From contig JAXGYV010000003.1 in NCBI GenBank assembly GCA_040772045.1, positions 124,001 through 188,000 on the forward strand: 64,000 nucleotides of DNA. Direction: 5' to 3'. Below, piece by piece: positions 1-15,451 of the stretch (within the stretch, counting starts at the first letter, position 1; every line of letters begins with the position of its first letter). Source of the DNA: JAXGYV01 sp040772045 (GTDB lineage Bacteria; Actinomycetota; Thermoleophilia; UBA2241). The position numbers and the translations under genes were made by a program. The notes beneath the pieces are model-generated. The model searched no databases. It was not told the DNA's origin and saw nothing but the letters and a program-made list of their open reading frames with translations.

Positions 1-3958
<3,958 letters not shown>

Positions 3959-3970
3959 GGAACGCTCCCC

Positions 3971-7888
<3,918 letters not shown>

Positions 7889-7970
7889 GCTGGGGCTCCT
7901 CTCGATAGCGTGACCGCACAGGCGCGCAACAGCGTGCCGGCGGGAACATGGGCAGAAGATATGGCGAGCG

Positions 7971-8050
7971 GGCAAGGCACGAACGTGCAGGTTATCACGC
8001 CTTGCCCCGCGGAACAAGGACGGCGGATCGCGCCCGTGGCGCGGTCCGCC
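7971..8050 (-). promoter_or_regulatory. rplL-rpoB intergenic hairpins
   Basis: The 229-base gap between rplL and rpoB has no gene but holds two inverted repeats. One pairs 8022-8030 with 8042-8050 (GGCGGA arms with GC-rich inner pairing, slightly imperfect). The other is an 8-bp perfect pair GGCAAGGC/GCCTTGCC at 7971-7978 and 7999-8006. In many bacteria this gap carries an attenuator or RNase III processing site that sets the rplL:rpoB ratio. Position and structure fit that role, which I infer. Confidence 0.4.
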
Positions 8051-8117
8051 GCTCAATCCCCTGTAGTCTGGAAAACAACCGGCGAACTGCCGCGCCTACG
8101 GCAGCGCCGGACCGGCA

Positions 8118-8507
8118 CTACTTGATCTCGACGCTGGCTCCCGCCTCTTCGAGCTGCTTCTTGGCGTCTTCCGCCTCGTCCTTGTTGACGCCCTCCTTTA
8201 CGGGCTTGGGGGCCTCGTCTACAACCGCCTTGGCCTCCTTGAGCCCAAGGCCGGTCAGCGAACGGACGACCTTGATGACCTGGATCTTTTTGTCCCCAGC
8301 TCCGGTGAGGACAACATCAAACGAGGTCTGTTCTTCCTCGGCCGGTCCGGCCTCGGCAACCGCTGGCCCTGCCGCAGCCGCCATGGCGACCGGGGCGGCA
8401 GCGCTCACGCCGAACTTCTCCTCGAGAGCCTTCACGAGCTCCGACAGCTCGAGTACCGTCATGCTTTCAATGGCGGCGATCAATTCGTCCTTGGTCATGC
8501 TTGCCAT
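8118..8507 (-). CDS. rplL: 50S ribosomal protein L7/L12
   Basis: L7/L12 stalk protein, 129 residues, present in several copies on the ribosome and contacting translation factors. The N-terminal dimerisation helices read TKDELIAAIESMTVLELSEL. An Ala/Pro/Glu-rich hinge follows at about residues 36-60, then the C-terminal domain with KKIQVIKVVRSLTGLGLKEA and the KEAKAVVDEAPKPVKEG segment that meets elongation factors. The start ATG at 8507 has GAGGTG 7 bases upstream. A second ATG three codons inside is possible. It lies directly downstream of rplJ. Confidence 0.98.
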   Translation of the reverse strand: MASMTKDELIAAIESMTVLELSELVKALEEKFGVSAAAPVAMAAAAGPAVAEAGPAEEEQTSFDVVLTGAGDKKIQVIKVVRSLTGLGLKEAKAVVDEAPKPVKEGVNKDEAEDAKKQLEEAGASVEIK

Positions 8508-8561
8508 ATCAGTTCACCTCAGTCCTGGGGCTTGGTCACTCTGGTCGGAATACGCGACGTA

Positions 8562-9086
8562 TCAGGCCGCCGCTGCCTTTTGATCTGCAATCTGCTGGAG
8601 CGCGCGCGCCAGACCGCTCACGGTGCCCTGCAGCACCGTGAGCAGGCCGCTCAACGGAGCCGCGATGGTGCCGACCACGCGCCCCACGAGGACTTCACGC
8701 GGCGGGAGCGTGGCGAGCGCGCGAACAGCGGCCGCATCCACCACTCCACCCTGCAGGAGGCCACCGCGCACTTGCAGTTCCGCATGCGCACGAGCGAACT
8801 CGGCCAGCGCTTTGGCCGGTGCAACAAGGTCTTCACCACAGAACGTTACGGCCGTAGGGCCACTGAACAGCGGGAGCATAGCCTGGCAGCCGGCCCGCTC
8901 GGCCGCGATCCGCGCCAGCGTGTTCTTGAGCACGCGTACCGTAGCGCCACTGGCGCGCAACTTGCCGCGCAGCTCCGTCATTTCGGCTACCGTAAGACCA
9001 CGGTAGTCGCTCACGTACAGCGCCCCAGCATCCGCGAGGAGTGTTACCACCTCGTCCACAAGCGCTTGTTTCTCGTCGCGCTGCAT
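8562..9086 (-). CDS. rplJ: 50S ribosomal protein L10
   Basis: L10, the base of the L7/L12 stalk and the usual autogenous repressor of rplJL. It has 174 residues from the ATG at 9086, which follows GGTGAGGTGGAG. The frame is open upstream for 20 more codons, but that sequence coincides with the leader hairpin and is unlikely to be translated as L10. The N-terminal rRNA-binding domain includes LYVSDYRGLTVAEMTELRGK and VLKNTLARIA. The C-terminal helix that binds L7/L12 dimers ends LARALQQIADQKAAAA. Confidence 0.97.
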   Translation of the reverse strand: MQRDEKQALVDEVVTLLADAGALYVSDYRGLTVAEMTELRGKLRASGATVRVLKNTLARIAAERAGCQAMLPLFSGPTAVTFCGEDLVAPAKALAEFARAHAELQVRGGLLQGGVVDAAAVRALATLPPREVLVGRVVGTIAAPLSGLLTVLQGTVSGLARALQQIADQKAAAA

Positions 9087-9113
9087 CTCCACCTCACCGT
9101 CTCTCAATGCGAA

Positions 9114-9144
9114 GCGCCCGCCCCCGACGCACGGGAGCGGGCGC
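9114..9144 (-). promoter_or_regulatory. rplJ leader hairpin (L10-leader/attenuator candidate)
   Basis: A perfect 13-bp inverted repeat (arms 9114-9126 and 9132-9144, 5-base loop) in the 5' leader of rplJ, 27 bases upstream of its start codon. On the minus strand it reads GCGCCCGCTCCCG, loop, CGGGGGCGGGCGC, with only a weak T-run after it. L10-leader RNAs bound by the L10(L12) complex occur at this place in many bacteria. I cannot confirm the L10-binding kink-turn by eye, so it could also be a terminator-like attenuator. Confidence 0.45.
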
Positions 9145-9262
9145 ACAAAGGTGCCATCGCTCTGTGCCTCGGGCGGGCGGATCCTCTCCTGATCCTTTAT
9201 GCCCCTTGCGAGGCACCGGCCTTCTCAGGCGGCGGCGCCGCGAACGGCGCCAACAGCGGCGG

Positions 9263-9291
9263 AGTATAGCGGAGTTGGCACCCCCGCACAA
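9263..9291 (-). promoter_or_regulatory. candidate promoter for rplJL-rpoBC
   Basis: On the minus strand, TTGTGC (9286-9291) and TATACT (9263-9268) are separated by exactly 17 bases. This matches the housekeeping sigma-70 layout. It lies between rplA and rplJ, upstream of the leader hairpin, and would give a 5' leader of roughly 170 bases. The match and position are seen; activity is inferred. Confidence 0.5.
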
Positions 9292-9314
9292 CACCGTCGC
9301 GAGACTTCCGGCTC

Positions 9315-10022
9315 TCAGCTCTCCATGAGGTCGCGAGTACGCGTACCGTCGATCTCGATCGCCGGCCCCATGGTGCTCGCGCAGTGCACGCTTCTCAGGT
9401 ACTTGCCCTTGGCGGCCGCGGGCTTGGCTCGAACGATCTCTTCGAGCACAGCGCCGTAGTTCTCCACGAGCATCTGCTCGTTGAAAGACTTCTTGCCAAT
9501 AGCCAGGTGAATAATGCCGCTGCGGTCGGTCCGGTACTCGACTTTTCCGGCCTTCGCGTCGCGCACGGCTTTGGCGACATCGAAGGTCACCGTACCCGAC
9601 TTGGGGTTCGGCATGAGCCCGCGGGGTCCAAGGATGCGGCCGAGTTTGCCGACCGTCCCCATCATGTCGGGCGTGGCGATGGCCACATCGAAATCGAAGA
9701 CCCCGTTCTGGATCTGCTTGGCGAGATCCTCCGAACCTACGATGTCCGCCCCGGCATCCTGCGCTTCGCGCGCCTTGTCGCCCTCGGCGAACACGGCCAC
9801 GCGCACATCTTTGCCGAGACCGTGCGGGAGGATAGTGGTACCGCGGACGATCTGATCAGCATGCCGCACATCGACTCCAAGGCGGAAGTGAACCTCGATG
9901 GTCTCGTCGAAGTTCGCCGTGTCGAGCGTCTTGCAGAGGCGAATCGCCTCGAGAGGGCTATAGGCACGCCCTTGTTCGACGACGTTGCGCGCGGTACGAT
10001 ACCTGCGGCCGTGGGTTGCCAT
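9315..10022 (-). CDS. rplA: 50S ribosomal protein L1
   Basis: L1, the mobile stalk protein near the E site and a translational repressor of the L11 operon in many bacteria. It has 235 residues from the ATG at 10022, with GGAGGT 6 bases upstream. Recognisable stretches are YSPLEAIRLCKTL, FDETIEVHFRLGVD, and the signature GKLGRILGPRGLMPNPKSGTV. The frame continues open upstream into the rplK region, which is an artefact of GC-rich sequence. Confidence 0.97.
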   Translation of the reverse strand: MATHGRRYRTARNVVEQGRAYSPLEAIRLCKTLDTANFDETIEVHFRLGVDVRHADQIVRGTTILPHGLGKDVRVAVFAEGDKAREAQDAGADIVGSEDLAKQIQNGVFDFDVAIATPDMMGTVGKLGRILGPRGLMPNPKSGTVTFDVAKAVRDAKAGKVEYRTDRSGIIHLAIGKKSFNEQMLVENYGAVLEEIVRAKPAAAKGKYLRSVHCASTMGPAIEIDGTRTRDLMES

Positions 10023-10117
10023 CTCTTTACCTCCTGTGGTCCGTGCGGCCGTCCCCGGAGAGCGGCCTCCCACATCACCTCGGGCGAACGAAAACAGCGC
10101 TCGCCCTGTTTGCTTTC

Positions 10118-10543
10118 TCAGTCGACGATGTCTACGCCCATGCTTCGAGCCGTGCCCTCGATGATCCGCATGGCCGCGTCGATGTCGTTCGCGTTCAGGT
10201 CCGGCATTTTGAGCTCCGCGATCTCTCGTACCTTGCTCCGCGGCAAGCTGCCGACCTTCCGCCGGTTGGGCTCTCCAGAGCCCTTGTCTTGGCCCAGCGC
10301 CTCGCGCAGGAGTACCGCCGCCGGAGGCGTCTTGAGGATGAACGTGAACGAGCGATCTTCGAAGACCGTTATCTCCGCCGGAATGATGGTACCGGACTGC
10401 GCCTGAGTCTGGGCATTGAACTGCTTGCAGAACTCCATGATGTTGACCCCATGCTGGCCCAACGCGGGGCCGATCGGCGGCGCCGGATTGGCGGCGCCGG
10501 CGGGGATCTGCAGTTTGATGACGGTCAAGACCTTCTTGGCCAC
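10118..10543 (-). CDS. rplK: 50S ribosomal protein L11
   Basis: L11, part of the GTPase-associated centre and needed for RelA-type stringent signalling in many bacteria. It has 141 residues with a GTG start at 10543 after AAGGTAGG. The N-terminal domain carries the proline-rich LQIPAGAANPAPPIGPALGQHGVN, the thiostrepton/factor-binding region. The C-terminal rRNA-binding domain ends NANDIDAAMRIIEGTARSMG. It precedes rplA as usual. Confidence 0.97.
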   Translation of the reverse strand: MAKKVLTVIKLQIPAGAANPAPPIGPALGQHGVNIMEFCKQFNAQTQAQSGTIIPAEITVFEDRSFTFILKTPPAAVLLREALGQDKGSGEPNRRKVGSLPRSKVREIAELKMPDLNANDIDAAMRIIEGTARSMGVDIVD

Positions 10544-10570
10544 GTCGACCTACCTTCGTGTTCCGTTCGC

Positions 10571-11098
10571 TTACGTCGTCTTCTTGACCTGCTCGAAGCC
10601 GAGCTCGACCGGCGTCTCGCGGCCAAAGATCGAGACCATGACCTTGAGCTTCTGCTGGTCGGAATTCACTTCCGAGACCTCGCCGGAGAAGTCCGACAGC
10701 GGCCCCGAGATGACACGCACCACTTCGCCGACAGTGAACTCCGCCTTCGCCTTGGTACGCTCCACGGCAGCCGTGTGCAGAATGCGGTTGACCTCGGCTG
10801 GAGTGAGCGCGACCGGCTCGTTCCGTGGGCCCACGAACCCAGTGACGCCGGGAGTGTTCTTGACCAGCGACCATGTGTCGTCGGTGAGCTCCATCTTGAC
10901 GAGCACGTAGCCAGGAAACACGCGGCGCTCGGTGGTGACCTTCTCCTTGTTCTCCTTCGTCTCCACCACTTGCTCGGTGGGCACAACCACGTCCACGATG
11001 CGATCTTCCTGCGCCATCGATCGGATGCGGTGCTTAAGGTTGGTCATGACCTTGTTCTCATGACCCGAGTATGTGTTGACAACGTACCACTTGAACAC
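10571..11098 (-). CDS. nusG: transcription termination/antitermination factor NusG
   Basis: NusG, 175 residues, GTG start at 11098. It binds RNA polymerase and links it to Rho or to the ribosome. The N-terminal NGN domain begins KWYVVNTYSGHENKV and contains RRVFPGYVLVKMELTDDTW. The C-terminal KOW domain reads FTVGEVVRVISGPLSDFSGE. The acidic N-terminal extension seen in many Actinobacteria is absent, so this is a short form. It sits between secE and rplK. Confidence 0.97.
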   Translation of the reverse strand: MFKWYVVNTYSGHENKVMTNLKHRIRSMAQEDRIVDVVVPTEQVVETKENKEKVTTERRVFPGYVLVKMELTDDTWSLVKNTPGVTGFVGPRNEPVALTPAEVNRILHTAAVERTKAKAEFTVGEVVRVISGPLSDFSGEVSEVNSDQQKLKVMVSIFGRETPVELGFEQVKKTT

Positions 11099-11120
11099 GC
11101 GGAACCCCCGGCGTTCCCGT

Positions 11121-11555
11121 TCAGGCCCCTATGAGCCTGAGGACTTGGTCCACAATGCGAGAGAACACGTAGTCGAATGCCATAACGCAGCTGCTCATGA
11201 TGAGCACCGCAACGATGACCACGACAGTTGACTGGACGAGATCCTTGCGCGTGGGCCAGGTGACCTTGCCCATTTCGACGCGTACGTCGCGCAGGAACTT
11301 GCGCAGGCCGCCCGGCTCTCTCTTCGTCTTCGCTCCCTGAGCACGCGAGGCCTTGCGCTGCGCGACCGCCTGGTTTGCCGAGGACCGCGCCCGAGCCCAG
11401 CGACTCGGCACCTTAGTCTGGCGTACCTTGACGGGGGCCTTCCCCGGGCGGCCCTCTTTGATCTGCTTGACCTGCTTTCCGTTGGCCCGCGCGGCCTTGG
11501 CCGCCTCAGTGGGCTTGCGGGTCTTACTCTTGTTGCTCTTGACGGCCTTGGCCAC
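11121..11555 (-). CDS. secE: preprotein translocase subunit SecE
   Basis: SecE, 144 residues, GTG start at 11555. It is a small membrane subunit of the SecYEG channel. The first about 85 residues are a Lys/Arg/Ala-rich cytoplasmic extension. The conserved core follows: FLRDVRVEMGKVTWPTRKDL, then one membrane segment (STVVVIVAVLIMSSCVMAFDYVF). Single-spanning SecE is usual outside the enterobacteria, although here the basic extension is long. Confidence 0.93.
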   Translation of the reverse strand: MAKAVKSNKSKTRKPTEAAKAARANGKQVKQIKEGRPGKAPVKVRQTKVPSRWARARSSANQAVAQRKASRAQGAKTKREPGGLRKFLRDVRVEMGKVTWPTRKDLVQSTVVVIVAVLIMSSCVMAFDYVFSRIVDQVLRLIGA

Positions 11556-11582
11556 GTGCTCGTCCTTACGACTGAGAAGAGA

Positions 11583-11658
11583 TGGCAGGGCTGGAGGGAC
11601 TCGAACCCCCGACCCCCGGTTTTGGAGACCGGTGCTCTACCAATTGAGCTACAGCCCT
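11583..11658 (-). tRNA. tRNA-Trp (CCA anticodon)
   Basis: A 76-base cloverleaf. The acceptor pairs AGGGCTG with CAGCCCT. The D arm contains AGCTCAATTGGTAGAGC, the anticodon loop reads CTCCAAA with anticodon CCA, and the T arm contains GGTTCGAGTCC. The 3' CCA is encoded. It lies between secE and rpmG, a common place for tRNA-Trp in bacteria. Confidence 0.97.
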
Positions 11659-11695
11659 GTGAGAAACCGGCGGGCGTAGCCGACGCCGGGCGTTG

Positions 11696-11845
11696 CTACC
11701 GCGTTTCCTTGTGAACCGTGTGCGTCCCGCACCAGCGACAGTACTTCTTCATCTCGATCCGGTCCGGGTCGTTCTTCTTGTTCTTGTTGGTATGGTAGTT
11801 GCGACGCTTGCACTCTTGGCAAGCGAGCGTGACCAGCTGACGCAC
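11696..11845 (-). CDS. rpmG: 50S ribosomal protein L33 (zinc-binding form)
   Basis: L33, 49 residues from the GTG at 11845. I prefer this start because AAAGGATGAGG lies just upstream of it, whereas the ATG two codons earlier (11851) abuts AAAGG with no spacing. The zinc ribbon is seen as CQEC near the N-terminus and CRWC near the C-terminus, so this is the zinc-dependent type. The core NYHTNKNKKNDPDRIEMKKY is typical. It precedes tRNA-Trp and secE. Confidence 0.95.
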   Translation of the reverse strand: MRQLVTLACQECKRRNYHTNKNKKNDPDRIEMKKYCRWCGTHTVHKETR

Positions 11846-11880
11846 CCTCATCCTTTCGACGGCAGCACGTTAGGATAGCA

Positions 11881-11914
11881 GGCGGGTCTCGCGAGGGTCA
11901 ACGCGAGGCCCGCC
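11881..11914 (-). promoter_or_regulatory. hairpin in the rpmG 5' leader
   Basis: Inverted repeat with 13-base arms (11881-11893 and 11902-11914, loop of 8) and a single non-Watson-Crick position (G-T on one strand). It lies between the candidate rpmG -10 element and the rpmG start. It may be a leader structure controlling the rpmG-secE-nusG run, or a terminator read in either direction. No strong T-run follows on the minus strand. Confidence 0.4.
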
Positions 11915-11929
11915 GTGCTCCGGCCGAGC

Positions 11930-11935
11930 AGTATA
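11930..11935 (-). promoter_or_regulatory. candidate -10 element for rpmG-secE-nusG
   Basis: TATACT on the minus strand, the same hexamer found in the candidate rplJ promoter. It lies 85 bases upstream of the rpmG start. I see no good -35 hexamer at 16-18 bases, so the call rests on the -10 element and on the gap between divergent genes. Confidence 0.35.
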
Positions 11936-11976
11936 CCCCAAACGACGAGCCACGAGGAATCGGAAGCGAGGGGCAT

Positions 11977-12732
11977 GTGAATAACCAGCACAGGAGTCAA
12001 GACGAAGGCCAGCCGCAGAAAACGGCCTTCGTCCCAGTGATTACTCCCCGGAGACCAGGACAAGGGAGCTGGGGCTGGAGACAGGCGCTCGCCGGGATCC
12101 TCGTAGCGGCGCTCCCAGTTACAGTCCTCAATCTCCTCGCCCTGGTGTCTGGCGCCGGCGGCGAAGCCGTCTCCGGCAACCCCACCACGACCGAAGCCAT
12201 CGCCGGTGTGATAGCCACGCTGGTCGTGGACTCATGGTTCGTCTTCTCGGCGTGGCTGTTCTCGCTGCGCGGCAGCGACCAGGGCATTGCGGCGTGGGGT
12301 ATCAGTCCGCCGCGCGCACGTATCCTCTGGGTGGTGCCCGCGGCTCTCGGCGCGGTCTTCGCTCTCAATCTCATCTACAGCCTCTTCGTCACATCGCAGG
12401 AGCAGGATGTGGTGAGTCAATTCCCGCACAATGCATCAGGCCTGCTCCTGTTCATCCTCCTCGCCTGCGTGATCGCGCCCCTCTTCGAGGAGATCTTCTT
12501 CCGTGGCTTCCTCTTCCAGGCATTCGCGCACTCATGGGGAGTACCGGCCGGCGCGGTGATCTCGGCCGCCCTCTTCGCCCTGAGTCACCTGCAGCTCGAC
12601 GTGGCCGTGCCGCTCTTCGTGCTCGGGCTCGGCCTCGCCTTCGTGTTCGTCGTCACCCGCTCGCTCTGGGCGAGCATCGCGCTGCACGCGGCGTTCAACG
12701 CCATCGCCGTCGTGGTGTGGGCCTTTGACTGA
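11977..12732 (+). CDS. CPBP-family intramembrane metalloprotease
   Basis: Predicted multi-pass membrane protease of the CPBP (Abi/CAAX protease) family, 251 residues, GTG start. All three family motifs are present: EEIFFRG (E171, E172, R176), FALSHLQ (H204) and HAAFN (H237, N241). These form the metal-dependent site inside the membrane. At least six hydrophobic segments follow a polar N-terminus of about 35 residues. The neighbours do not suggest a substrate. Bacterial members include CAAX-type proteases and bacteriocin-immunity proteins. Confidence 0.88.
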   Translation: MNNQHRSQDEGQPQKTAFVPVITPRRPGQGSWGWRQALAGILVAALPVTVLNLLALVSGAGGEAVSGNPTTTEAIAGVIATLVVDSWFVFSAWLFSLRGSDQGIAAWGISPPRARILWVVPAALGAVFALNLIYSLFVTSQEQDVVSQFPHNASGLLLFILLACVIAPLFEEIFFRGFLFQAFAHSWGVPAGAVISAALFALSHLQLDVAVPLFVLGLGLAFVFVVTRSLWASIALHAAFNAIAVVVWAFD

Positions 12733-12802
12733 GCCATCGGTGCCGGTGCTCTCCACTGAGCACGCCGGCTGCGACATCTGAAGACGAATTCTTGACGAGC
12801 AG

Positions 12803-13633
12803 CTACAGGAGCAGGCTGGGGCGGCGTAAGTCGCGACAGCGACAGCCGCCCTCTGACGGAAGAGCCGCAAGAGCGCCGAGGACGATGCGGCCAATCAACG
12901 CGCCATCTTCTCGATACATGCGCGCAAGCTCATCGTGCGACCACTCCTCCACAACGCCTTCCCCGTAGTTGACCACCAGGTAGACGCCGGCGTAGCAGGC
13001 ACCGATATCCCGGGCCAGCCACACCTCGGGCACCATGCTCTGCCCAACGATGTCGCCATAGGATCGCAGACGCCGTACTTCCGCCGGCGACTCGAATCGT
13101 GGACCTTCGGTTACCACGTAGACGCCACGCCGGAAAAGGCGGCGGTCGGGTGCTTCGCGGACAACCGCCGCGCTCAAGGCCTGGCGGCACACCGGGCAGA
13201 TGGGGTCACGCATCACGAGCAGATGATCGCCCACAACCATCCCCCCGCGGTCCCGATCGGTCGTGAGATCTACATAGTCGTTGGGAATCATCAGATCGCC
13301 TGGATCGAGCAGGTGATTCAGACTGCCGACGCCAGCATCTCCCAAGATGCGCTGCACGCCGGCGCGATGGAGGACGCTGAACACCTGCCGCGAAGCCCGA
13401 CCGCGCGAGACACCCTCACGCCAACCATGGAGGCGTACGTGCAGCACGCGACGCCCCTGGATCTCAAGCAACGCAAACGCTGGGCTCTCTCCCCACGGCG
13501 TGTCGAAGCGCAGCGCTTCCTCGACAACGCGCACTCCAGAGTACAGCCCGTCGGAGATAGAGAGGGTGTTGCTGCCAGTGCCACCGATGAAGGCGAACGT
13601 CGCAGCGGGGACGGCGCCGCCGACCATAACCAT
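12803..13633 (-). CDS. purine nucleoside phosphorylase, MTAP/MTIP-like
   Basis: PNP/MTAP-family enzyme, 276 residues, phosphorolysing purine nucleosides. Family marks are FIGGTGSN at the N-terminus, GVGSLNHLLDPGDLMIPNDYVDLT in the middle, and TEGPRFESPAEVRRLRSYG followed by VPEVWLARDIG. The residue that reads the purine 6-position is in VVNYGEG, with Asn at 222. MTAPs that use methylthioadenosine have Asp there, while 6-oxopurine enzymes (PNP, MTIP) have Asn, so I favour an inosine/guanosine or methylthioinosine substrate. The start lies just after the stop of the M23-like gene, so the two are probably co-transcribed. Confidence 0.75.
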   Translation of the reverse strand: MVMVGGAVPAATFAFIGGTGSNTLSISDGLYSGVRVVEEALRFDTPWGESPAFALLEIQGRRVLHVRLHGWREGVSRGRASRQVFSVLHRAGVQRILGDAGVGSLNHLLDPGDLMIPNDYVDLTTDRDRGGMVVGDHLLVMRDPICPVCRQALSAAVVREAPDRRLFRRGVYVVTEGPRFESPAEVRRLRSYGDIVGQSMVPEVWLARDIGACYAGVYLVVNYGEGVVEEWSHDELARMYREDGALIGRIVLGALAALPSEGGCRCRDLRRPSLLL

Positions 13634-13635
13634 AC

Positions 13636-14400
13636 TCAGAACGTCGCCAGGTTCGGGGCAACGCGAAGGGCGATCAGCTGCACATGATCGCCAGCATCGT
13701 TGGTATAGCGGCTGAGATCTTGCTGCATCTCTTTGGGAAAACCGCGCAGACGGCCCAGGGCGGTAGTCCCCGCCATTACACGATCGCCCACATGCACCAC
13801 AGGATCCTCGATGTGGCTGAGGAGAAGCAACAGTGAGGGGTCGGCCGCCAACTGGATGCGGAGCTCACAGTCTTTGTGGGCGCCGAGGAGACGATACGTC
13901 TTGACGGCTACCACCTGCCCGTCCACCGGTGCGTACACACAGCTGCCAGGTACACCGCCGACGTCCAGCGCCGAGGTGGAGGGTCCACGCTCATCGCCCC
14001 CGCCGTCCATGAAGTAGTACTGCACTGCGTGCTGCGTCTTGGAGGCCTTAGTCTCGTCGACACGATCACCTACGGGCGAGAACGCGACGGCGTTCGGGTC
14101 GTCCGCCGGACGAAAAGCGACCGCCGTGATCGCATCCGTCGGGAGAGGAAGGAACAGCTGAGCGCCTTCGAGCTCGGCAACCACAACACGAGAGGGATTC
14201 TCCGCCGTCGGAGAACCGAGGGCAATAGCGGAGCATTTCTGAGGAATGGCGGCTGGTTGCGGGGTCGGCATAGCGTAGGCCGCGGTCACGGCCAGCACGA
14301 CTACCGCGAGGCCTATGGCGAGCGCCGCACGACGCCGGCGCACGATCTGCCTACGGCGGGCCACACGAGAGGCGGACCCTCCACTGGGCGGACTCTGCAT
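13636..14400 (-). CDS. membrane-anchored protein with a degenerate M23/LytM-like domain
   Basis: 254 residues from the ATG at 14400. The frame is open 78 codons further upstream, but that part looks non-coding. The N-terminus is basic (RRRQIVRRRR) followed by one membrane segment (ALAIGLAVVVLAVTAAYA), so the rest should be outside the cell. A segment VYAPVDGQVVAVK with SHIEDPVVHVGDRVMAGTTLG-type sequence resembles the beta-core of M23/LytM domains. I do not see the HxxxD and HxH zinc ligands in order, so it may bind rather than cut peptidoglycan. It runs straight into the phosphorylase gene. Confidence 0.55.
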   Translation of the reverse strand: MQSPPSGGSASRVARRRQIVRRRRAALAIGLAVVVLAVTAAYAMPTPQPAAIPQKCSAIALGSPTAENPSRVVVAELEGAQLFLPLPTDAITAVAFRPADDPNAVAFSPVGDRVDETKASKTQHAVQYYFMDGGGDERGPSTSALDVGGVPGSCVYAPVDGQVVAVKTYRLLGAHKDCELRIQLAADPSLLLLLSHIEDPVVHVGDRVMAGTTALGRLRGFPKEMQQDLSRYTNDAGDHVQLIALRVAPNLATF

Positions 14401-14785
14401 GCGGGCCACTTTAGTACGTCGTGGCAGACGGAGCAAGCGCTTTCTGCGAAGACACGAACACGCCGAACACGCGCACGCCCACACTCGCTCCGCAGCGCGA
14501 GCGCCGCGTGCGGCATCACGCGCCACGTACGCGGAGCGCAGCGTTCGGACGACACCGAGGGCGTGAACCATGCCGTGTCGATGGAGTACGCACCGGGTCA
14601 CGCCCGTGCGATTCGGGCGTTCCTCCACGGGCACGGTCCGTCGTTGTCAAGTAAGACGAAAGAAAGGGTTCAAGCCGTCACCGACGTCGGCCGAAGACTC
14701 GAAAAGACCTACGAATACCTGCACGCTCGTCGGACTCGGGTACCCCTCGACCCGCGAGAGGCGCCCGAACAGCCGGGAGGCAGAC
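14401..14785. other. divergent intergenic region with a sigma-28-like promoter candidate
   Basis: 385 bases between the divergent M23-like and CAP genes, with no convincing gene. On the plus strand TCAAG (14670-14674) and GCCGAAGA (14690-14697) are separated by 15 bases. This resembles the FliA/WhiG class of promoters (TAAA, about 15-16 bases, GCCGATAA). A perfect 10-base palindrome CCGACGTCGG (14681-14690) overlaps the spacer. The remaining leader of about 90 bases before the CAP start shows only short inverted repeats. Confidence 0.35.
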
Positions 14786-15310
14786 GTGAGACGAATCCTC
14801 CTCTTGCTGGCAGCCGCGACTGTCATGGTTGCACTCCTTGCTCCGACGGCCTCCGCGGCCACCGTCAGACTGACGAAGATCGAGAAGCGTGTGCTCACAC
14901 TAGTAAACGCTGAGCGTACCAAACGTGGCTTGGCTCCGCTGCGCGTGCAGCGCAGCCTCACCCGCGCAGCACGAGTGCATTCCCGCAACATGGCCATCAC
15001 TCCCTTCTTCTCCCATATTTCGCCAAGTGGGCGCACCCCCGGTGCTCGCGTCCGTTCCGCCGGCTACACCACCACAGGCTGGACGAGATGGCGTGTCGGC
15101 GAGACGATCGCCTGGGGAACGGGCGCGCTCGCCACACCCGAAGCCATCGTGTACGGCTGGATGCATAGTCGCGGCCACAAACGCATCCTCCTCTCTCGTG
15201 GGTTCCGCGACATCGGCATCGGAACGGCCTGCGGTACATTCGTCTCGGGGGACCGCACTCTCGACAACGTCAGGTACTTCACGGTGGACGTGGGGGCACG
15301 CTTGCGCTAG
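14786..15310 (+). CDS. secreted CAP/SCP (YkwD-like) domain protein
   Basis: 174 residues, GTG start at 14786 with GGGAGG 5 bases upstream. It has a clear signal peptide (RRILLLLAAATVMVALLAPTASA). The mature part is a CAP domain: LTLVNAERTKRGLAPL, the helix with AARVHSRNMA, FFSHISPSGRTPGARVRSAGY, GETIAWG, and a conserved WMHSRGHKRILLSR. The two His and the Glu of the CAP cavity are therefore present. Bacterial CAP proteins are extracellular, and their activity is usually unknown. Confidence 0.9.
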   Translation: MRRILLLLAAATVMVALLAPTASAATVRLTKIEKRVLTLVNAERTKRGLAPLRVQRSLTRAARVHSRNMAITPFFSHISPSGRTPGARVRSAGYTTTGWTRWRVGETIAWGTGALATPEAIVYGWMHSRGHKRILLSRGFRDIGIGTACGTFVSGDRTLDNVRYFTVDVGARLR

Positions 15311-15451
15311 AGCGAAGCGCAAGCGCCGCATCAGCGGTATTCCACTCCAACCCACAGGACATCGCCCGAGTCGTAGACCCCTGTGCCTCGGCCGTCGAGT
15401 TCGGTTGACATGCCCCTCACCCCCTTACTCGTCCCCTGCTACCATGAGGCC

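Noticed and set aside
10875..11098. Idea that nusG carries the long acidic actinobacterial N-terminal extension
   Set aside because: The upstream sequence belongs to secE, which ends at 11121, so there is no room for it.
14641..14785. c-di-AMP or c-di-GMP riboswitch before the CAP protein
   Set aside because: Such switches precede many wall-protein genes, but I could not match the conserved core of either class.
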